Shown: positions 1-9,227 of the stretch, one piece after another
How positions within the stretch are numbered: the first letter of the stretch is position 1
How the letters are laid out: each line of letters begins with the position of its first letter
Origin: Erwinia persicina
GTDB lineage: Bacteria > Pseudomonadota > Gammaproteobacteria > Enterobacterales > Enterobacteriaceae
NCBI RefSeq assembly: GCF_014838825.1
Contig: NZ_JACYMO010000001.1
Coordinates: 456,566-520,565, forward strand
DNA: 64,000 nt
Reading direction: 5' to 3'
Made by a program: the position numbers and the translations under genes
Notes under the pieces: generated by a model
The model's input: the letters and a program-made list of their open reading frames with translations, nothing else
Told to the model about the DNA's origin: nothing
The model's database searches: none

Positions 1-272
1 CGGTCAGTGAAGACCTGATCACCGCGCCACACCATCCCTATACCCAGGCGCTGATCCGCGCCATGCCAGACTTTGGCCGCTCGCTGCCGCATAAAAGCCG
101 CCTGAATACGCTGCCGGGCGCGATCCCGTCGCTGGAGCATTTACCGATTGGCTGCCGCCTGGGACCGCGCTGCCCCTACGCGCAGAAAACCTGTATTGAA
201 ACTCCGCGCCTCTCAGGGTCGAAAAGTCATCTGTTTGCCTGCCACTTCCCGCTGAATATGGAGAGTCAGTAA
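1..272 (+). CDS. sapD: Peptide transport ATP-binding protein SapD (3' end only)
   Basis: Only the last 89 codons are in the window; the frame enters at base 3 and stops at 270-272. The visible C-terminus is the oligopeptide/dipeptide transporter ATPase tail: a HPYTQAL motif, then a cysteine-rich stretch with [12 protein letters not shown] and a later CHFP, which in this family binds an iron-sulfur cluster or zinc. SapD is one of two ATPases of the SapABCDF importer, linked in enterobacteria to antimicrobial-peptide resistance and potassium uptake through TrkH. The stop codon overlaps the start of sapF (TAATG), the usual sap operon arrangement. The nucleotide-binding motifs lie upstream of the window, so the identification rests on the tail plus the sapF neighbour. 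Confidence 0.9.
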   Translation, partial: VSEDLITAPHHPYTQALIRAMPDFGRSLPHKSRLNTLPGAIPSLEHLPIGCRLGPRCPYAQKTCIETPRLSGSKSHLFACHFPLNMESQ

Positions 273-1078
273 TGGTTGAAACGCTACTGGAAGTGCGCAA
301 CCTCAGTAAAACGTTTCGCTACCGTACCGGTCTGTTCCGGCGGCAGCACGTTGAGGCGGTGAAAGAGGTCAGTTTTACCCTGAAGGAGCGTCAGACGCTG
401 GCGATCATCGGGGAAAACGGCTCCGGTAAATCAACGCTGGCCCGCATGCTGAGCGGTATGATCGCCCCCTCCTCCGGTGATATTGTGATTGATGACCATC
501 CGCTGGAGTACGGCGATTATGGCTACCGCAGCCAGCGTATCCGTATGATTTTTCAGGACCCGTCTACCTCGCTTAATCCGCGCCAGCGCATCAGCCAGAT
601 CCTCGATTTTCCGCTGAGGCTGAATACCGAACTCAATAGCGAGGAGCGGGAAAAACGGATTATTGCCACGCTGCGCCAGGTCGGCCTGCTGCGGGATCAC
701 GCCTCCTATTATCCGCACATGCTTGCCCCCGGCCAGAAGCAGCGCATTGGCCTGGCGCGCGCCCTGATATTACAGCCGAAGGTGATTGTTGCTGATGAGG
801 CGCTGGCCGCGCTGGATATGTCAATGCGTTCGCAGCTGATTAATCTGATGCTGGAACTGCAGGCGAAACACGGCATTTCCTATATTTACGTGACACAGCA
901 TTTGGGCATGATGAAACATATCAGCGATAAAGTGCTGGTGATGCACCAGGGCGAAGTGGTGGAGCGTGGCAGCACGGCGGAAGTCCTGGCCTGCCCGCTG
1001 CATGACCTGACCCGCCGTCTGATCGCCAGCCATTTTGGTGAAGCCCTGACCGCCGATGCCTGGCGTAAAGACCGTTAA
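272..1078 (+). CDS. sapF: Peptide transport ATP-binding protein SapF
   Basis: A 268-residue ABC ATPase, full length for SapF, and the second cytoplasmic ATPase of the Sap importer. Walker A is GENGSGKST (residues 47-55). The signature loop is the degenerate APGQKQR (about 152-158) instead of LSGGQ, as is typical for SapF. Walker B has VADEALAALD around 173-182, followed by a TQH switch histidine. Translation is coupled to sapD through the TAATG overlap. A hairpin at 1090-1112 ends the operon. fabI and ycjD, which follow sapF in E. coli, are missing here; the next gene is yciW. Confidence 0.96.
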   Translation: MVETLLEVRNLSKTFRYRTGLFRRQHVEAVKEVSFTLKERQTLAIIGENGSGKSTLARMLSGMIAPSSGDIVIDDHPLEYGDYGYRSQRIRMIFQDPSTSLNPRQRISQILDFPLRLNTELNSEEREKRIIATLRQVGLLRDHASYYPHMLAPGQKQRIGLARALILQPKVIVADEALAALDMSMRSQLINLMLELQAKHGISYIYVTQHLGMMKHISDKVLVMHQGEVVERGSTAEVLACPLHDLTRRLIASHFGEALTADAWRKDR

Positions 1079-1089
1079 ACCTGCCGCCG

Positions 1090-1112
1090 GGCGGCCCTGA
1101 TATCGGGCCGCC
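1090..1112 (+). terminator. Terminator of the sap operon
   Basis: An 8-bp stem, GGCGGCCC / GGGCCGCC, with a 7-nt loop, followed by TTTCCTTTT. It lies 12 bases after the sapF stop. Confidence 0.75.
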
Positions 1113-1222
1113 TTTCCTTTTCGCCCCTTATGCTTTCCAGCTATTTGATAGTACAGATCATTATTTCTTTCGCGCTGCGGGTTACGCCAGGATAACCGTG
1201 CCGTAATTGAAAAGGAATGATC

Positions 1223-2380
1223 ATGGAACAGCGCCGCTTTACCGGCAATAACCACTGGTATCATGAAACCCAGTCCAGCCTGCCCGCCCAGCGTGCACCG
1301 CTGATGCCTGAAGCTGCCACCGTTGAAGACCGTTTTTTACTGGGTCTGGCGCAACAGACGGAAGGAGAACTGAGCACTGTTTTACAGCAAAGGCAGCCCG
1401 CCCTGCTGGCCTCCCGCGATGTTTACTCGCTGCTTTTCCCGGCGGCACTCAGCACCACACTGACCCACACGCTGACGCTTTACGATCGCCTGTGTATTGC
1501 CCTGACGGTAGCCCAGGTCACTGGCGTGCAGCGCTTATGCAACCACTATGCCGCGCGCCTAAACCCGCTGCCGGGGCCGGATTCGTCGCGGGAGAGTAAC
1601 CATCGCCTGACGCAAATCACCGAATACGCTCGCCAGCTCGCCAGCCAGCCCACCCTGATTGACGCGGTGTCCGTGCAGCGGCTGGACGAGGTTGGACTAA
1701 CCGCCCCTGATATTATCAGCCTTGGCCAGATTGTCGGCTTTGTCAGTTATCAGGCCCGCGTCGTGGCGGGCGTCCACGCCATGCTGGCGCTGCCGGTGCG
1801 CTGGATGCCCGGCGTCACCATCCCCCCCGACGCCTGTCGTGAGACGCTGCTGGCAGACAGTGTGTGGCGGCCGTCGCTGCCTCCGCTGGAGTTGCGCTAT
1901 GCCGCGCCCGACCAGCTTGAGGCGTTAACCTTCTGCCAGCCGCTGGCGGAGCTGGAAGCCGGTGCCTGGCTGTTTGCCCACGACGGTAAAGTGCTGTACG
2001 GCTGGGGACGTCTGCTGGAGAGCCTGAAAACAGCGCGCAGCAGCAGCGCCTCGCGGCTGGCCGCCGCCGTCACCTCGCGTATCAACGGCAGTGCCTGCTG
2101 TTTCGGCCGCTATGCCGATGACAGCAACCTTTTCGCTGCGTTACACGAAGGGGTGGAACCGGCGCTGAACGCGGCAGACAGACAGCAGCAGGCACTGATT
2201 GCCCTTGCCGCCCAACTGACCCGATCGCCGGAGCGGGTCAATGCCGCGCATCTTCAGCCGCTGAAAGAGGGCGGTCTGAGCAGCGGCCAGATCTTTGATG
2301 TGATCTTAAGCGTTGCCGCCGCCAGTTGGGGTAACCGGCTGATGCAGGGGCTGGGCATCAGTTCATCAGCCAGCGCCTGA
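1223..2380 (+). CDS. yciW: YciW-type CMD-domain protein (peroxidase-like)
   Basis: A 385-residue protein whose N-terminus (MEQRRFTGNNHWYHETQSS) is characteristic of enterobacterial YciW. The family carries two carboxymuconolactone-decarboxylase/AhpD-like regions, and E. coli yciW is a CysB-regulated gene connected with cysteine metabolism. The usual AhpD CxxC redox motif is not visible in the helical segment around LTVAQVTGV, so peroxidase activity is uncertain. Two in-frame ATGs exist at 1217 and 1223; AAGGA at 1212-1216 is spaced correctly for the second, which I chose. The 3' end overlaps the end of the converging LysR gene by 23 bp. In E. coli the gene also lies between sapF/fabI and rnb. 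Confidence 0.85.
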   Translation: MEQRRFTGNNHWYHETQSSLPAQRAPLMPEAATVEDRFLLGLAQQTEGELSTVLQQRQPALLASRDVYSLLFPAALSTTLTHTLTLYDRLCIALTVAQVTGVQRLCNHYAARLNPLPGPDSSRESNHRLTQITEYARQLASQPTLIDAVSVQRLDEVGLTAPDIISLGQIVGFVSYQARVVAGVHAMLALPVRWMPGVTIPPDACRETLLADSVWRPSLPPLELRYAAPDQLEALTFCQPLAELEAGAWLFAHDGKVLYGWGRLLESLKTARSSSASRLAAAVTSRINGSACCFGRYADDSNLFAALHEGVEPALNAADRQQQALIALAAQLTRSPERVNAAHLQPLKEGGLSSGQIFDVILSVAAASWGNRLMQGLGISSSASA

Positions 2381-3254
2381 CTTCATCAAAAAAGTGCTGC
2401 GCCAGCGGCGTGGCGCGACCCGGCTCTGCAATTACCACGGCTCCCTGGCGGGACATGGGCGGCAGCGCCATTTTTCGTCGTTGCAGTCCGCTGGTCATGC
2501 CGTCGATCAGGTGTCCTACCGGTGACACCATGCAGCCTAACCCGACCTGAACGCCCTGCAACAGCTGAAATACTGAGGTGGTTTCCAGAACAACGCGCAT
2601 CGACAGCCCGGCCTCCCGGAAGTGGCCGTCAACGTAACGACGAAAATAGCGCGTCTGTTCCGCCAGGCACAGCGGCAGTGCCGCCACCTCGTGCAGCGAC
2701 AGCTGAGTGTCGCCTTCCAGTTGAGGAAAGTGCTGCGGATGATAAAGTAGCTCTACGCCATTATCCGCCAGTGTCTCCGCCTGGAAATGTAACTCACGCA
2801 GCGTCGCCAGCTCGAAGAAGCCTATGCCAACATCCACCGTATGACTGTTCAGTGCCTCCAGCAGCTGGTCGGCACTCAGCACCGCGACCCGATAGTCGAG
2901 CTGGGGATAGCGGTCGCTGATGGCTTTCAGCATCACGGCCAGTGACATACTGCACTGGGGCACCACGCCGAGACGCAACGTACCGGTCACGCCGTGTTTA
3001 AGAGACTCGACTTCCAGCTTTAATCCTTGATAGACCGAGACAATTTCCCGCGCCCAGGAGAGTACGCGCTCGCCTTCCGGCGTAAAACCATCAAAGTTAT
3101 TACTGCGGTTGATCAGCGACAGCCCCAGCTCACGCTCCAGATTTTTCAGACGCATGGAAAGCGTGGGCTGACTGACAAAGCTGGCCTCAGCAGCGCGGCC
3201 AAAGTGGCGCTCTCGCTCCAGGTTACATAAATAGATGAGCTGTTTAATGTCCAT
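2358..3254 (-). CDS. LysR-type transcriptional regulator, target unknown
   Basis: A 298-residue protein with LysR architecture. The N-terminal winged helix-turn-helix (about residues 1-60; FGRAAEASFVSQPTLSMRLKNL contains the recognition helix, shown only as FGRAAEAS and SQPTLSMRL) is followed by a periplasmic-binding-like effector domain from about residue 92. The length is normal for the family. It converges on yciW and its start lies 55 bp from the lipoprotein gene at 3309-4052, which runs in the same direction upstream of it. LysR regulators often control neighbouring genes, so the lipoproteins, the EIICB or the YdeP-type oxidoreductase further along are candidates, but no operator was identified. 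It is not recognisable as OxyR, CysB or another named E. coli regulator. Confidence 0.85.
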   Translation of the reverse strand: MDIKQLIYLCNLERERHFGRAAEASFVSQPTLSMRLKNLERELGLSLINRSNNFDGFTPEGERVLSWAREIVSVYQGLKLEVESLKHGVTGTLRLGVVPQCSMSLAVMLKAISDRYPQLDYRVAVLSADQLLEALNSHTVDVGIGFFELATLRELHFQAETLADNGVELLYHPQHFPQLEGDTQLSLHEVAALPLCLAEQTRYFRRYVDGHFREAGLSMRVVLETTSVFQLLQGVQVGLGCMVSPVGHLIDGMTSGLQRRKMALPPMSRQGAVVIAEPGRATPLAQHFFDEVRRWLMN

Positions 3255-3308
3255 TATGATGATGTCTTCGTTAGTGTGCGAACGCGTGTGCCGACGGCCG
3301 GGCTGCTG

Positions 3309-4052
3309 CTAATAAAATTCACTGACCAGCGTCGACTGGCGTTCAATGACGTTATCACCGGGCGAGGTTTTAATTTTATAGTGGCAGGAAGTGGGAACGC
3401 CCTGCTGATACTCACAGCGCGTGGTGATTTCTCTCGTCGAGGCCGGGTAGGTAGTGAGCATCACCCCATCCAGCCGTTTATCCGCCTCTGTCGTAGCAAA
3501 TGTCTGCTTGTCATCGCTGATCAGACGAGCCCCTTCCCTTATGTTCTGCCTGACCATTCGCCCTTGCTCGTCATAGGTTATGTCAATGCGCAGAGGATCC
3601 TGGATGGAAGAGTAAGCTGAAATCAGCCCACGGTCGTTGTAACTGATATTCAGCGTAGAATTGCCGCGGGTTTTTGATACGACGTTGCACTTGCCGTCCA
3701 GTTTCATCAATACCGGTTTACCGTTCTCCTCACCGACCAGCGTATCTTTGTCCCGCCGCAGGCTGGTGTTCGAGTGGATTTTGCGGTCGTTAATTACGTA
3801 GAGGCTGGTCACGATAACATCGGTGAGACAGCCCTGCTGATCGAAGCGGACCGTGGCTTCGTGCTGTTTCTCACCGCTGGCATCGAACAACGTCTGATGG
3901 GTGCTTTTGAGCTTTCCGGGGATGGGTTCGAAGCGAAAAAGCGTCGACATATTTTTGACCGTTGTCGATACCCCTTGTGGTTCTTCATTCTTACAGCCTG
4001 TCAGCAGCAGCGCGGGCAACAGCAGCGCCAGCGTTGTCTTCATCATATCCAT
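3309..4052 (-). CDS. ynfC: YnfC-family lipoprotein, copy A
   Basis: A 247-residue predicted lipoprotein. Its signal peptide ends in the lipobox LLTGC (Cys20) and is followed by a soluble domain typical of the UPF0257/YnfC family, with the landmarks IPGKLKSTHQT, GEENGKP, TYDEQGR and the C-terminal TRCEYQQG...SEFY. E. coli YnfC is an uncharacterised envelope lipoprotein. A second copy lies directly upstream at 4152-4874; the two share all landmarks but have diverged, and the duplicated block extends about 50 bp past the stop codon. The conservation rules out a decayed copy. Confidence 0.82.
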   Translation of the reverse strand: MDMMKTTLALLLPALLLTGCKNEEPQGVSTTVKNMSTLFRFEPIPGKLKSTHQTLFDASGEKQHEATVRFDQQGCLTDVIVTSLYVINDRKIHSNTSLRRDKDTLVGEENGKPVLMKLDGKCNVVSKTRGNSTLNISYNDRGLISAYSSIQDPLRIDITYDEQGRMVRQNIREGARLISDDKQTFATTEADKRLDGVMLTTYPASTREITTRCEYQQGVPTSCHYKIKTSPGDNVIERQSTLVSEFY

Positions 4053-4151
4053 GCAGTGTGAGTCCTGTCAGTTTAGTAAGATTTGTTCATAATGAGGCGT
4101 GATGCTGTCTTCATTAGTGTGTGAACGCGTATCCCGATGGGCGGGCTGCTG

Positions 4152-4874
4152 CTAATAAAACTCACTGGTGAGCTTTGCATGGCGTTCAGTCACCGTGTCG
4201 CTTGTGGAGGTTTTCACCGTGAACACGCAGCTGACAGGCACAGCCTGCTGATATTCACAGCGGGTGGTGGTCTCCCGGGTACCCTCTGGCGTTGTGCTTT
4301 TCGTGACGGCATCGGAGGGTTTATCGCCGGCGTCTGACGCGTAGTTTTGTACGCCTTCTGAAATCTGATGATCGCCACTGAACGCTTTCTGTCCAATCGG
4401 GCGGCCCTGTGCATCATAGGTCAGCGCGACGCGAAAATCGGACTGGTGGGAGGAAAGTCCGGAAATCAGTCCCTGCTTGTTGTAGGCGATATCAATGGTA
4501 AAATTACCGCTGGTTTTGGACAGCACATTACACTCGCTGTCCAGTTTAAGGACCAGGGGTTTACCATTTTCCTCTCCGATGAGCTGGTCTTTCTCCCGCC
4601 GCGCGCTGATGCTGCCGATATCAAGATTAGTCACTTCAAAATCCGTCACGCAGCCGTTTTTATCGAAATTAAACACCCCGTCATAACGCTTGTCACCGTT
4701 ATCCTCGAAAATCGTCTGATGGGTGCTCTTCAGTTTTCCAGGAATAGCCTCAAACTGATATAGATAAGACAGGTTTCTGATTTTCTTGGTAATACCTTCA
4801 TCTTCCTGTTGCTTACAGCCTGCAAGCAACAGCAGCGGCAAGAGCAGTACCACCGTCGTTTTAATCTTGTCCAT
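4152..4874 (-). CDS. ynfC: YnfC-family lipoprotein, copy B
   Basis: A 240-residue paralogue of the gene at 3309-4052, in the same orientation and 99 bp upstream of it. It has a lipobox LLAGC (Cys20) and the same family landmarks (IPGKLKSTHQT, GEENGKP, TYDAQGR, TRCEYQQA, C-terminal SEFY). It is slightly shorter because of a gap in the region after the FDKNGC segment. Function is unknown; lipidation and export to the envelope follow from the signal sequence. Two intact diverged copies suggest an older tandem duplication kept by selection rather than a recent error. Confidence 0.82.
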   Translation of the reverse strand: MDKIKTTVVLLLPLLLLAGCKQQEDEGITKKIRNLSYLYQFEAIPGKLKSTHQTIFEDNGDKRYDGVFNFDKNGCVTDFEVTNLDIGSISARREKDQLIGEENGKPLVLKLDSECNVLSKTSGNFTIDIAYNKQGLISGLSSHQSDFRVALTYDAQGRPIGQKAFSGDHQISEGVQNYASDAGDKPSDAVTKSTTPEGTRETTTRCEYQQAVPVSCVFTVKTSTSDTVTERHAKLTSEFY

Positions 4875-4962
4875 GTCACCTGGGTCCTGTCCGCGTAATC
4901 AGATTTACGCAATATTATCGGCAGGTTAGCGCCATTCTTTAGTGGTCATCATACCGGGCCAC

Positions 4963-6549
4963 TCAGGACATCCCCAACGCACTTTTCACGTCATTCGCGA
5001 TTTTTTCTACCTGTGGCCCATAAATCACCTGCACGTCGTGGTCGCTGACGCGATTAACGCCGTTAGCACCGGTGGTCATCAGGGTCTGGTCGACGACTTC
5101 ATTCATCTGTTTTACCTTGACCCGCAGGCGGGTAAAGCAGCAGTCAACGTCGTCGATATTGCCCTCGCCGCCCAGTCCGCTGATGATCACCCGGGTGCGT
5201 TCATCCGCCGTAACGCTAACCTGTGGGGCCTCATCCGACTCCCGACCCGGCGTTTCCACCCGCATACGCATAATGATAAAGCGAAAACTATAGTAGTAAA
5301 CCGGGGCATAGATCAGGCCCAGCGCAACGCTCCACCACCACGCCGTTTTACTGCCGCCGAGGATGCCGAACACCACAAGGTCAATCGCTCCCCCCTGTAC
5401 ATTGCCAATCATCAGGTGCATCAGCGACATCAGCATAAACGACAGCCCGCTCAGCAGCGCGTGAAGGAGATAGAGCACCGGTGACACGAAGATAAAGCAG
5501 AACTCCAGCGGCTCGGTAATGCCGGTGGTAAAGGAGGTCAGCGCCCCGGCCAGCATCAGCGCTTTGACCCGCTGCTTATGCTCTGGGCGGGCGCAGTGGT
5601 ACATCGCCAGCGCCGCCGCCGGCAGGCCAAACATCATTACCGGGATTTTTCCCTGCGCCAGGAAACGCGTTGCCTCCTGTACCGTCGCATCCGGCACTGA
5701 ACCGGGGTGGGTCAGTGAGGTATTAAAGATATTCAGCGCCCCGACAAGGGTCTGCCCGTCCACCGTGGCGATCCCGCCGATGGGGGTAAAGCGCACCGTT
5801 TCATTCAGAATATGGTGCAGGCCGGTCGGGATCAGCAGCCGTTCGCTGGTGCCATAGAGAAAGGCCCCGTACTGGCCACTTTTGCCGATCAGCTCTCCCA
5901 CCCACGCGATGCCAGCCCCAATCGTAGGCCAGATCAGAGCCAGCAACACGCCAGTCAGCGGCAGGACCAACACGGTAACAATCGGTACAAAGCGCCGCCC
6001 GCCGAAGAAGGCAATCGCCGCCGGCAGCTGGACCGTATAGCAGCGGTTATGGATCATAACCGTCACCAGGCCAGCGATCACCCCGCCCAGCACGCTCATG
6101 TTGTAGGTAAATATCCCCAGCATCTGAATATATTCCGCCGAGGTCATCATTGCGGCGGTCTGATCCATCCCCTGCTGTTGCAGCGCTGCAGCGGTAGTGG
6201 TCGCCGCTGTCAGCCCCCGGGCAGCCAGCGTGGCGCTGATGCCGACGTGCATGGCAATAAACCCAATCACCGAGGCAAACGCTGCCGTGGGCTTTTCCGC
6301 CTTCGCCAGACCAATGGCGCTGGCGACGGCAAAGAACAGCGGCAGGTTAGCAAACAGCGCTCCGGCCACCTTGCGGATAAACCCAATCACCAGCTGGGGT
6401 ACCTGCATACTGGCAAACGCCTCTCCGGTGATCACCGGGTTCTGCAGCGCCGCTGCCACGCCCAGAAAAATACCGGCGGCAGCAATCACGGAAATCGGCA
6501 TCATCAGGGCTTTGCCGAAGGCATGGATCTTACTGGCAAACTCTTTCAT
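4963..6549 (-). CDS. PTS EIICB sugar permease, glucose/alpha-glucoside type
   Basis: A 528-residue membrane permease of the PTS glucose-glucoside family. An N-terminal EIIC membrane domain (about residues 1-430, multiple hydrophobic segments and the PTGLHHILNETVRF family motif) is joined to a C-terminal EIIB domain with the phosphorylation motif DCCFTRLRV; Cys471 is the expected phosphocysteine, corresponding to the CITRL motif of EIIB-Glc. There is no EIIA domain, so phosphate must come from an EIIA elsewhere, probably Crr. The sequence resembles alpha-glucoside/maltose EIICB proteins (AglA, GlvC, MalX) but no glycosidase or regulator is attached, so the sugar is not assigned. The start is supported by GGGAGAG just upstream. 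Confidence 0.85.
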   Translation of the reverse strand: MKEFASKIHAFGKALMMPISVIAAAGIFLGVAAALQNPVITGEAFASMQVPQLVIGFIRKVAGALFANLPLFFAVASAIGLAKAEKPTAAFASVIGFIAMHVGISATLAARGLTAATTTAAALQQQGMDQTAAMMTSAEYIQMLGIFTYNMSVLGGVIAGLVTVMIHNRCYTVQLPAAIAFFGGRRFVPIVTVLVLPLTGVLLALIWPTIGAGIAWVGELIGKSGQYGAFLYGTSERLLIPTGLHHILNETVRFTPIGGIATVDGQTLVGALNIFNTSLTHPGSVPDATVQEATRFLAQGKIPVMMFGLPAAALAMYHCARPEHKQRVKALMLAGALTSFTTGITEPLEFCFIFVSPVLYLLHALLSGLSFMLMSLMHLMIGNVQGGAIDLVVFGILGGSKTAWWWSVALGLIYAPVYYYSFRFIIMRMRVETPGRESDEAPQVSVTADERTRVIISGLGGEGNIDDVDCCFTRLRVKVKQMNEVVDQTLMTTGANGVNRVSDHDVQVIYGPQVEKIANDVKSALGMS

Positions 6550-6792
6550 CAGGACTCTCCCGCAGAAATGGCAACCGGCTAAGTATGCGTCGCATGAACG
6601 GCGATGACCGCGCCAGGGGGGAATTTAAGAGAATATTTTTTGACCAGCTTCACACTTCCGCACATTTCGCGATAAATGCCACCTATCGCACCATCTCTGC
6701 AATCAATTAGACAATGAGGCGGGCGAATAGCAAAATCGCCAAAAAGAAGTCATAACTTCTTAACAACTCATAAACATAAGCCTGCGAAAAAA

Positions 6793-9099
6793 ATGAAATT
6801 TAAAGAAGCCATCAAGCCATACGACGCTGCCGCTGGCGGCTGGGGTTCACTGGAAGCCACCACCCGTTTCGTCCTCGACAGCAAACAGGTGTTAAAAAAC
6901 ATGCGCAATCTGATGCGCATGAATAAGGCGAAAGGCTTTGACTGCCCGGGGTGTGCCTGGGGTGATGATAATAAAAGTACCTTCAGCTTTTGTGAAAATG
7001 GCGCGAAAGCCGTCACGTGGGAAGCCACCCGCCGCCATATCGGGGCAGAATTCTTCGCTCAGTACAGCGTCTCCGCCCTGCGACAGCAGAGTGACTATTT
7101 CCTTGAATATCAGGGCAGGCTGACCGAACCACTGCGCTATAACCGCGCCACCGATCGCTACGAGCCCATCAGCTGGGACGATGCCTTCGCACTGATAGCC
7201 CGCCATATTAAGGCGATGGATAATCCGAACCGCATGGAGCTGTACACCTCCGGGCGTGCCAGTAATGAAGCCTCATGGCTGTATCAGCTCTTTGGCCGCA
7301 TGAACGGCAGTAACAACTTCCCCGACTGCTCGAATATGTGCCATGAAGCCAGCGGTACCGGCCTGAAGCGCAGTATTGGGGTAGGAAAAGGCACCATTCG
7401 TCTGGACGACTTTGACCACGCGGATGCGATCTTTGTCTTCGGCCAGAACCCGGGCACTAACCACCCGCGCATGCTGCACAGCCTGCGCCATGCTGCCGAT
7501 AACGGCGCGAAAATTGTCACGTTTAACACGCTGCGCGAGCGGGGACTGGAGCGCTTTGCCGATCCGCAAAAACCGCTGGAAGTCGTCACCAGCATGGCAG
7601 GAAAAATCAGCTCGACTTATTACCAGCCTAATCTCGGCGGTGATATGGCGGCGGTTCGCGGTATGGTGAAAGTACTGGCCGAAAACCACCGCGCACGGGT
7701 GGCGGCCGGTGAGAAAGGCTTGTTTGATGAGATATTTATCAATGCCAGAACCGAGGGGCTGGAGGCGTACCTGGCCGCCGTTGATGCCACTGAATGGTCA
7801 CATATTGTCAGCCAGTCGGGCCTGAGCGAACAGCAGATCCGTGAAGCGGCGGCGATTTACCAGAGTTCAGAACGGGTGATCTGCACGTGGGCAATGGGCA
7901 TCACCCAACATAAGCACTCGGTGGATACCGTGCGTGAAATCGTCAATATGCAGCTGCTTTTTGGCCAGCTGGGCAAAAAAGGCGCGGGTCTGTGCCCGGT
8001 GCGCGGACACAGCAACGTGCAGGGTAACCGCACGATGGGGATTGATGAAAAACCCTCTCAGGCGTTTCTCGACAGCCTCGGCCAGCATTTTGACTTTGAG
8101 CCCCCTCGTGAGAGCGGTCACAACACCGTTGAAGCACTGGAAGCGATGTTGCGTGATGAGATCAAAGTGCTGATCGCGTTAGGGGGCAATCTGGCGGCGG
8201 CTGCACCGGACAGCCCGCGCACCGAAGAGGCCCTGAAACGCTGCGATCTGACGGTGCAGATCAGCACCAAGCTTAACCGCAGCCATCTGTGCCCGGGTGC
8301 AGTTGACGCCCTGATCCTGCCCACACTTGGCCGCACGGAGCAGGATATTCAGGCGAGCGGACCACAGTTTATTACCGTGGAAGACTCCTTCAGCATGGTG
8401 CATGCCTCCGAAGGCGTTGGCAAACCCATTGCAGCCACTCAGCGCTCTGAAACCTGGATCGTCGCCGGGATCGCCCATGCCGTGCTCGGCAGTGAAAAAG
8501 TAGACTGGCTGTCGCTGGCCGGTGATTATAATAAAATCCGCGACCATATTGCCGCGACTTTGCCGGGCTTCAGCGATTTCAATGACAAATGCGACCTGAA
8601 AGGCGGGTTCTATTTGGGCAATGCCGCTGCCGAGCTGCGCTTCAATACGCTGCACAATAAAGCCCAGTTCAGCGCTGCTGCCCTGCCCGCTTCTCTGTTC
8701 CCGCAGCTGGATGTTGAGGTGCCTTTTACGCTGCAAACGCTGCGCTCACACGACCAGTACAACACCACGATTTACGGCCTCGATGACCGCTATCGTGGCG
8801 TTTACGGTCAGCGTGAAGTGTTGTTTATCAACCAGGATGATATGGAAAAAATGGGCTTTGCCGCCGGTGACCATGTGGATATTGAAACCCTGTGGAATGA
8901 CGGTATCACCCGCAAAGTCAGCGGCTTTAAGCTGGTGCCTTATGCCATTCCACGCGGCAATCTCGCCGCGTATTATCCCGAAACCAATCCGCTGGTTCCG
9001 CTCTCCAGTTTTGGTGACGGCAGCGGCACGCCGACGTCGAAGTCAGTACCGGTGAAAATCAGCCTGTCACCGGCGACAACCGGCTTACGCATCGCCTGA
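6793..9099 (+). CDS. ydeP: FdhF/YdeP-type molybdopterin oxidoreductase
   Basis: A 768-residue protein of the formate-dehydrogenase-H-like molybdopterin family, YdeP subgroup. The N-terminal GFDCPGCAW motif (Cys51, Cys54) is the YdeP hallmark and replaces the four-cysteine [4Fe-4S] motif of true formate dehydrogenases. Molybdopterin-binding segments are visible in IFVFGQNPGTNHPRML and the C-terminal domain. No in-frame TGA selenocysteine occurs. E. coli YdeP contributes to acid resistance but its reaction is not known; formate oxidation should not be assumed. The gene stands alone between the divergent EIICB gene and rnb. The start has only a weak ribosome-binding site (AT-rich GCGAAAAAA). Confidence 0.85.
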   Translation: MKFKEAIKPYDAAAGGWGSLEATTRFVLDSKQVLKNMRNLMRMNKAKGFDCPGCAWGDDNKSTFSFCENGAKAVTWEATRRHIGAEFFAQYSVSALRQQSDYFLEYQGRLTEPLRYNRATDRYEPISWDDAFALIARHIKAMDNPNRMELYTSGRASNEASWLYQLFGRMNGSNNFPDCSNMCHEASGTGLKRSIGVGKGTIRLDDFDHADAIFVFGQNPGTNHPRMLHSLRHAADNGAKIVTFNTLRERGLERFADPQKPLEVVTSMAGKISSTYYQPNLGGDMAAVRGMVKVLAENHRARVAAGEKGLFDEIFINARTEGLEAYLAAVDATEWSHIVSQSGLSEQQIREAAAIYQSSERVICTWAMGITQHKHSVDTVREIVNMQLLFGQLGKKGAGLCPVRGHSNVQGNRTMGIDEKPSQAFLDSLGQHFDFEPPRESGHNTVEALEAMLRDEIKVLIALGGNLAAAAPDSPRTEEALKRCDLTVQISTKLNRSHLCPGAVDALILPTLGRTEQDIQASGPQFITVEDSFSMVHASEGVGKPIAATQRSETWIVAGIAHAVLGSEKVDWLSLAGDYNKIRDHIAATLPGFSDFNDKCDLKGGFYLGNAAAELRFNTLHNKAQFSAAALPASLFPQLDVEVPFTLQTLRSHDQYNTTIYGLDDRYRGVYGQREVLFINQDDMEKMGFAAGDHVDIETLWNDGITRKVSGFKLVPYAIPRGNLAAYYPETNPLVPLSSFGDGSGTPTSKSVPVKISLSPATTGLRIA

Positions 9100-9107
9100 T
9101 GACCTCA

Positions 9108-9133
9108 GGGCGGCCGACACAAAACGGCCGCCC
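9108..9133 (+). terminator. Hairpin after ydeP
   Basis: A perfect 9-bp stem, GGGCGGCCG / CGGCCGCCC, around an 8-nt loop, 8 bases after the stop codon. There is no clean T-run afterwards, so termination may be inefficient. Confidence 0.5.
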
Positions 9134-9227
9134 TGTGTCTGTGGATGTCACGGCTTTTTACTTGCCGTAACGCGGTTAATCGCGTAAAACTGTCTGCCGC
9201 TCTTAGGCCACGAAAACTGTTGAAATT

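Noticed and set aside
5812-6582. 256-codon antisense frame over the EIICB gene
   Set aside because: Low-complexity Gln/Arg/His-rich translation typical of a shadow.
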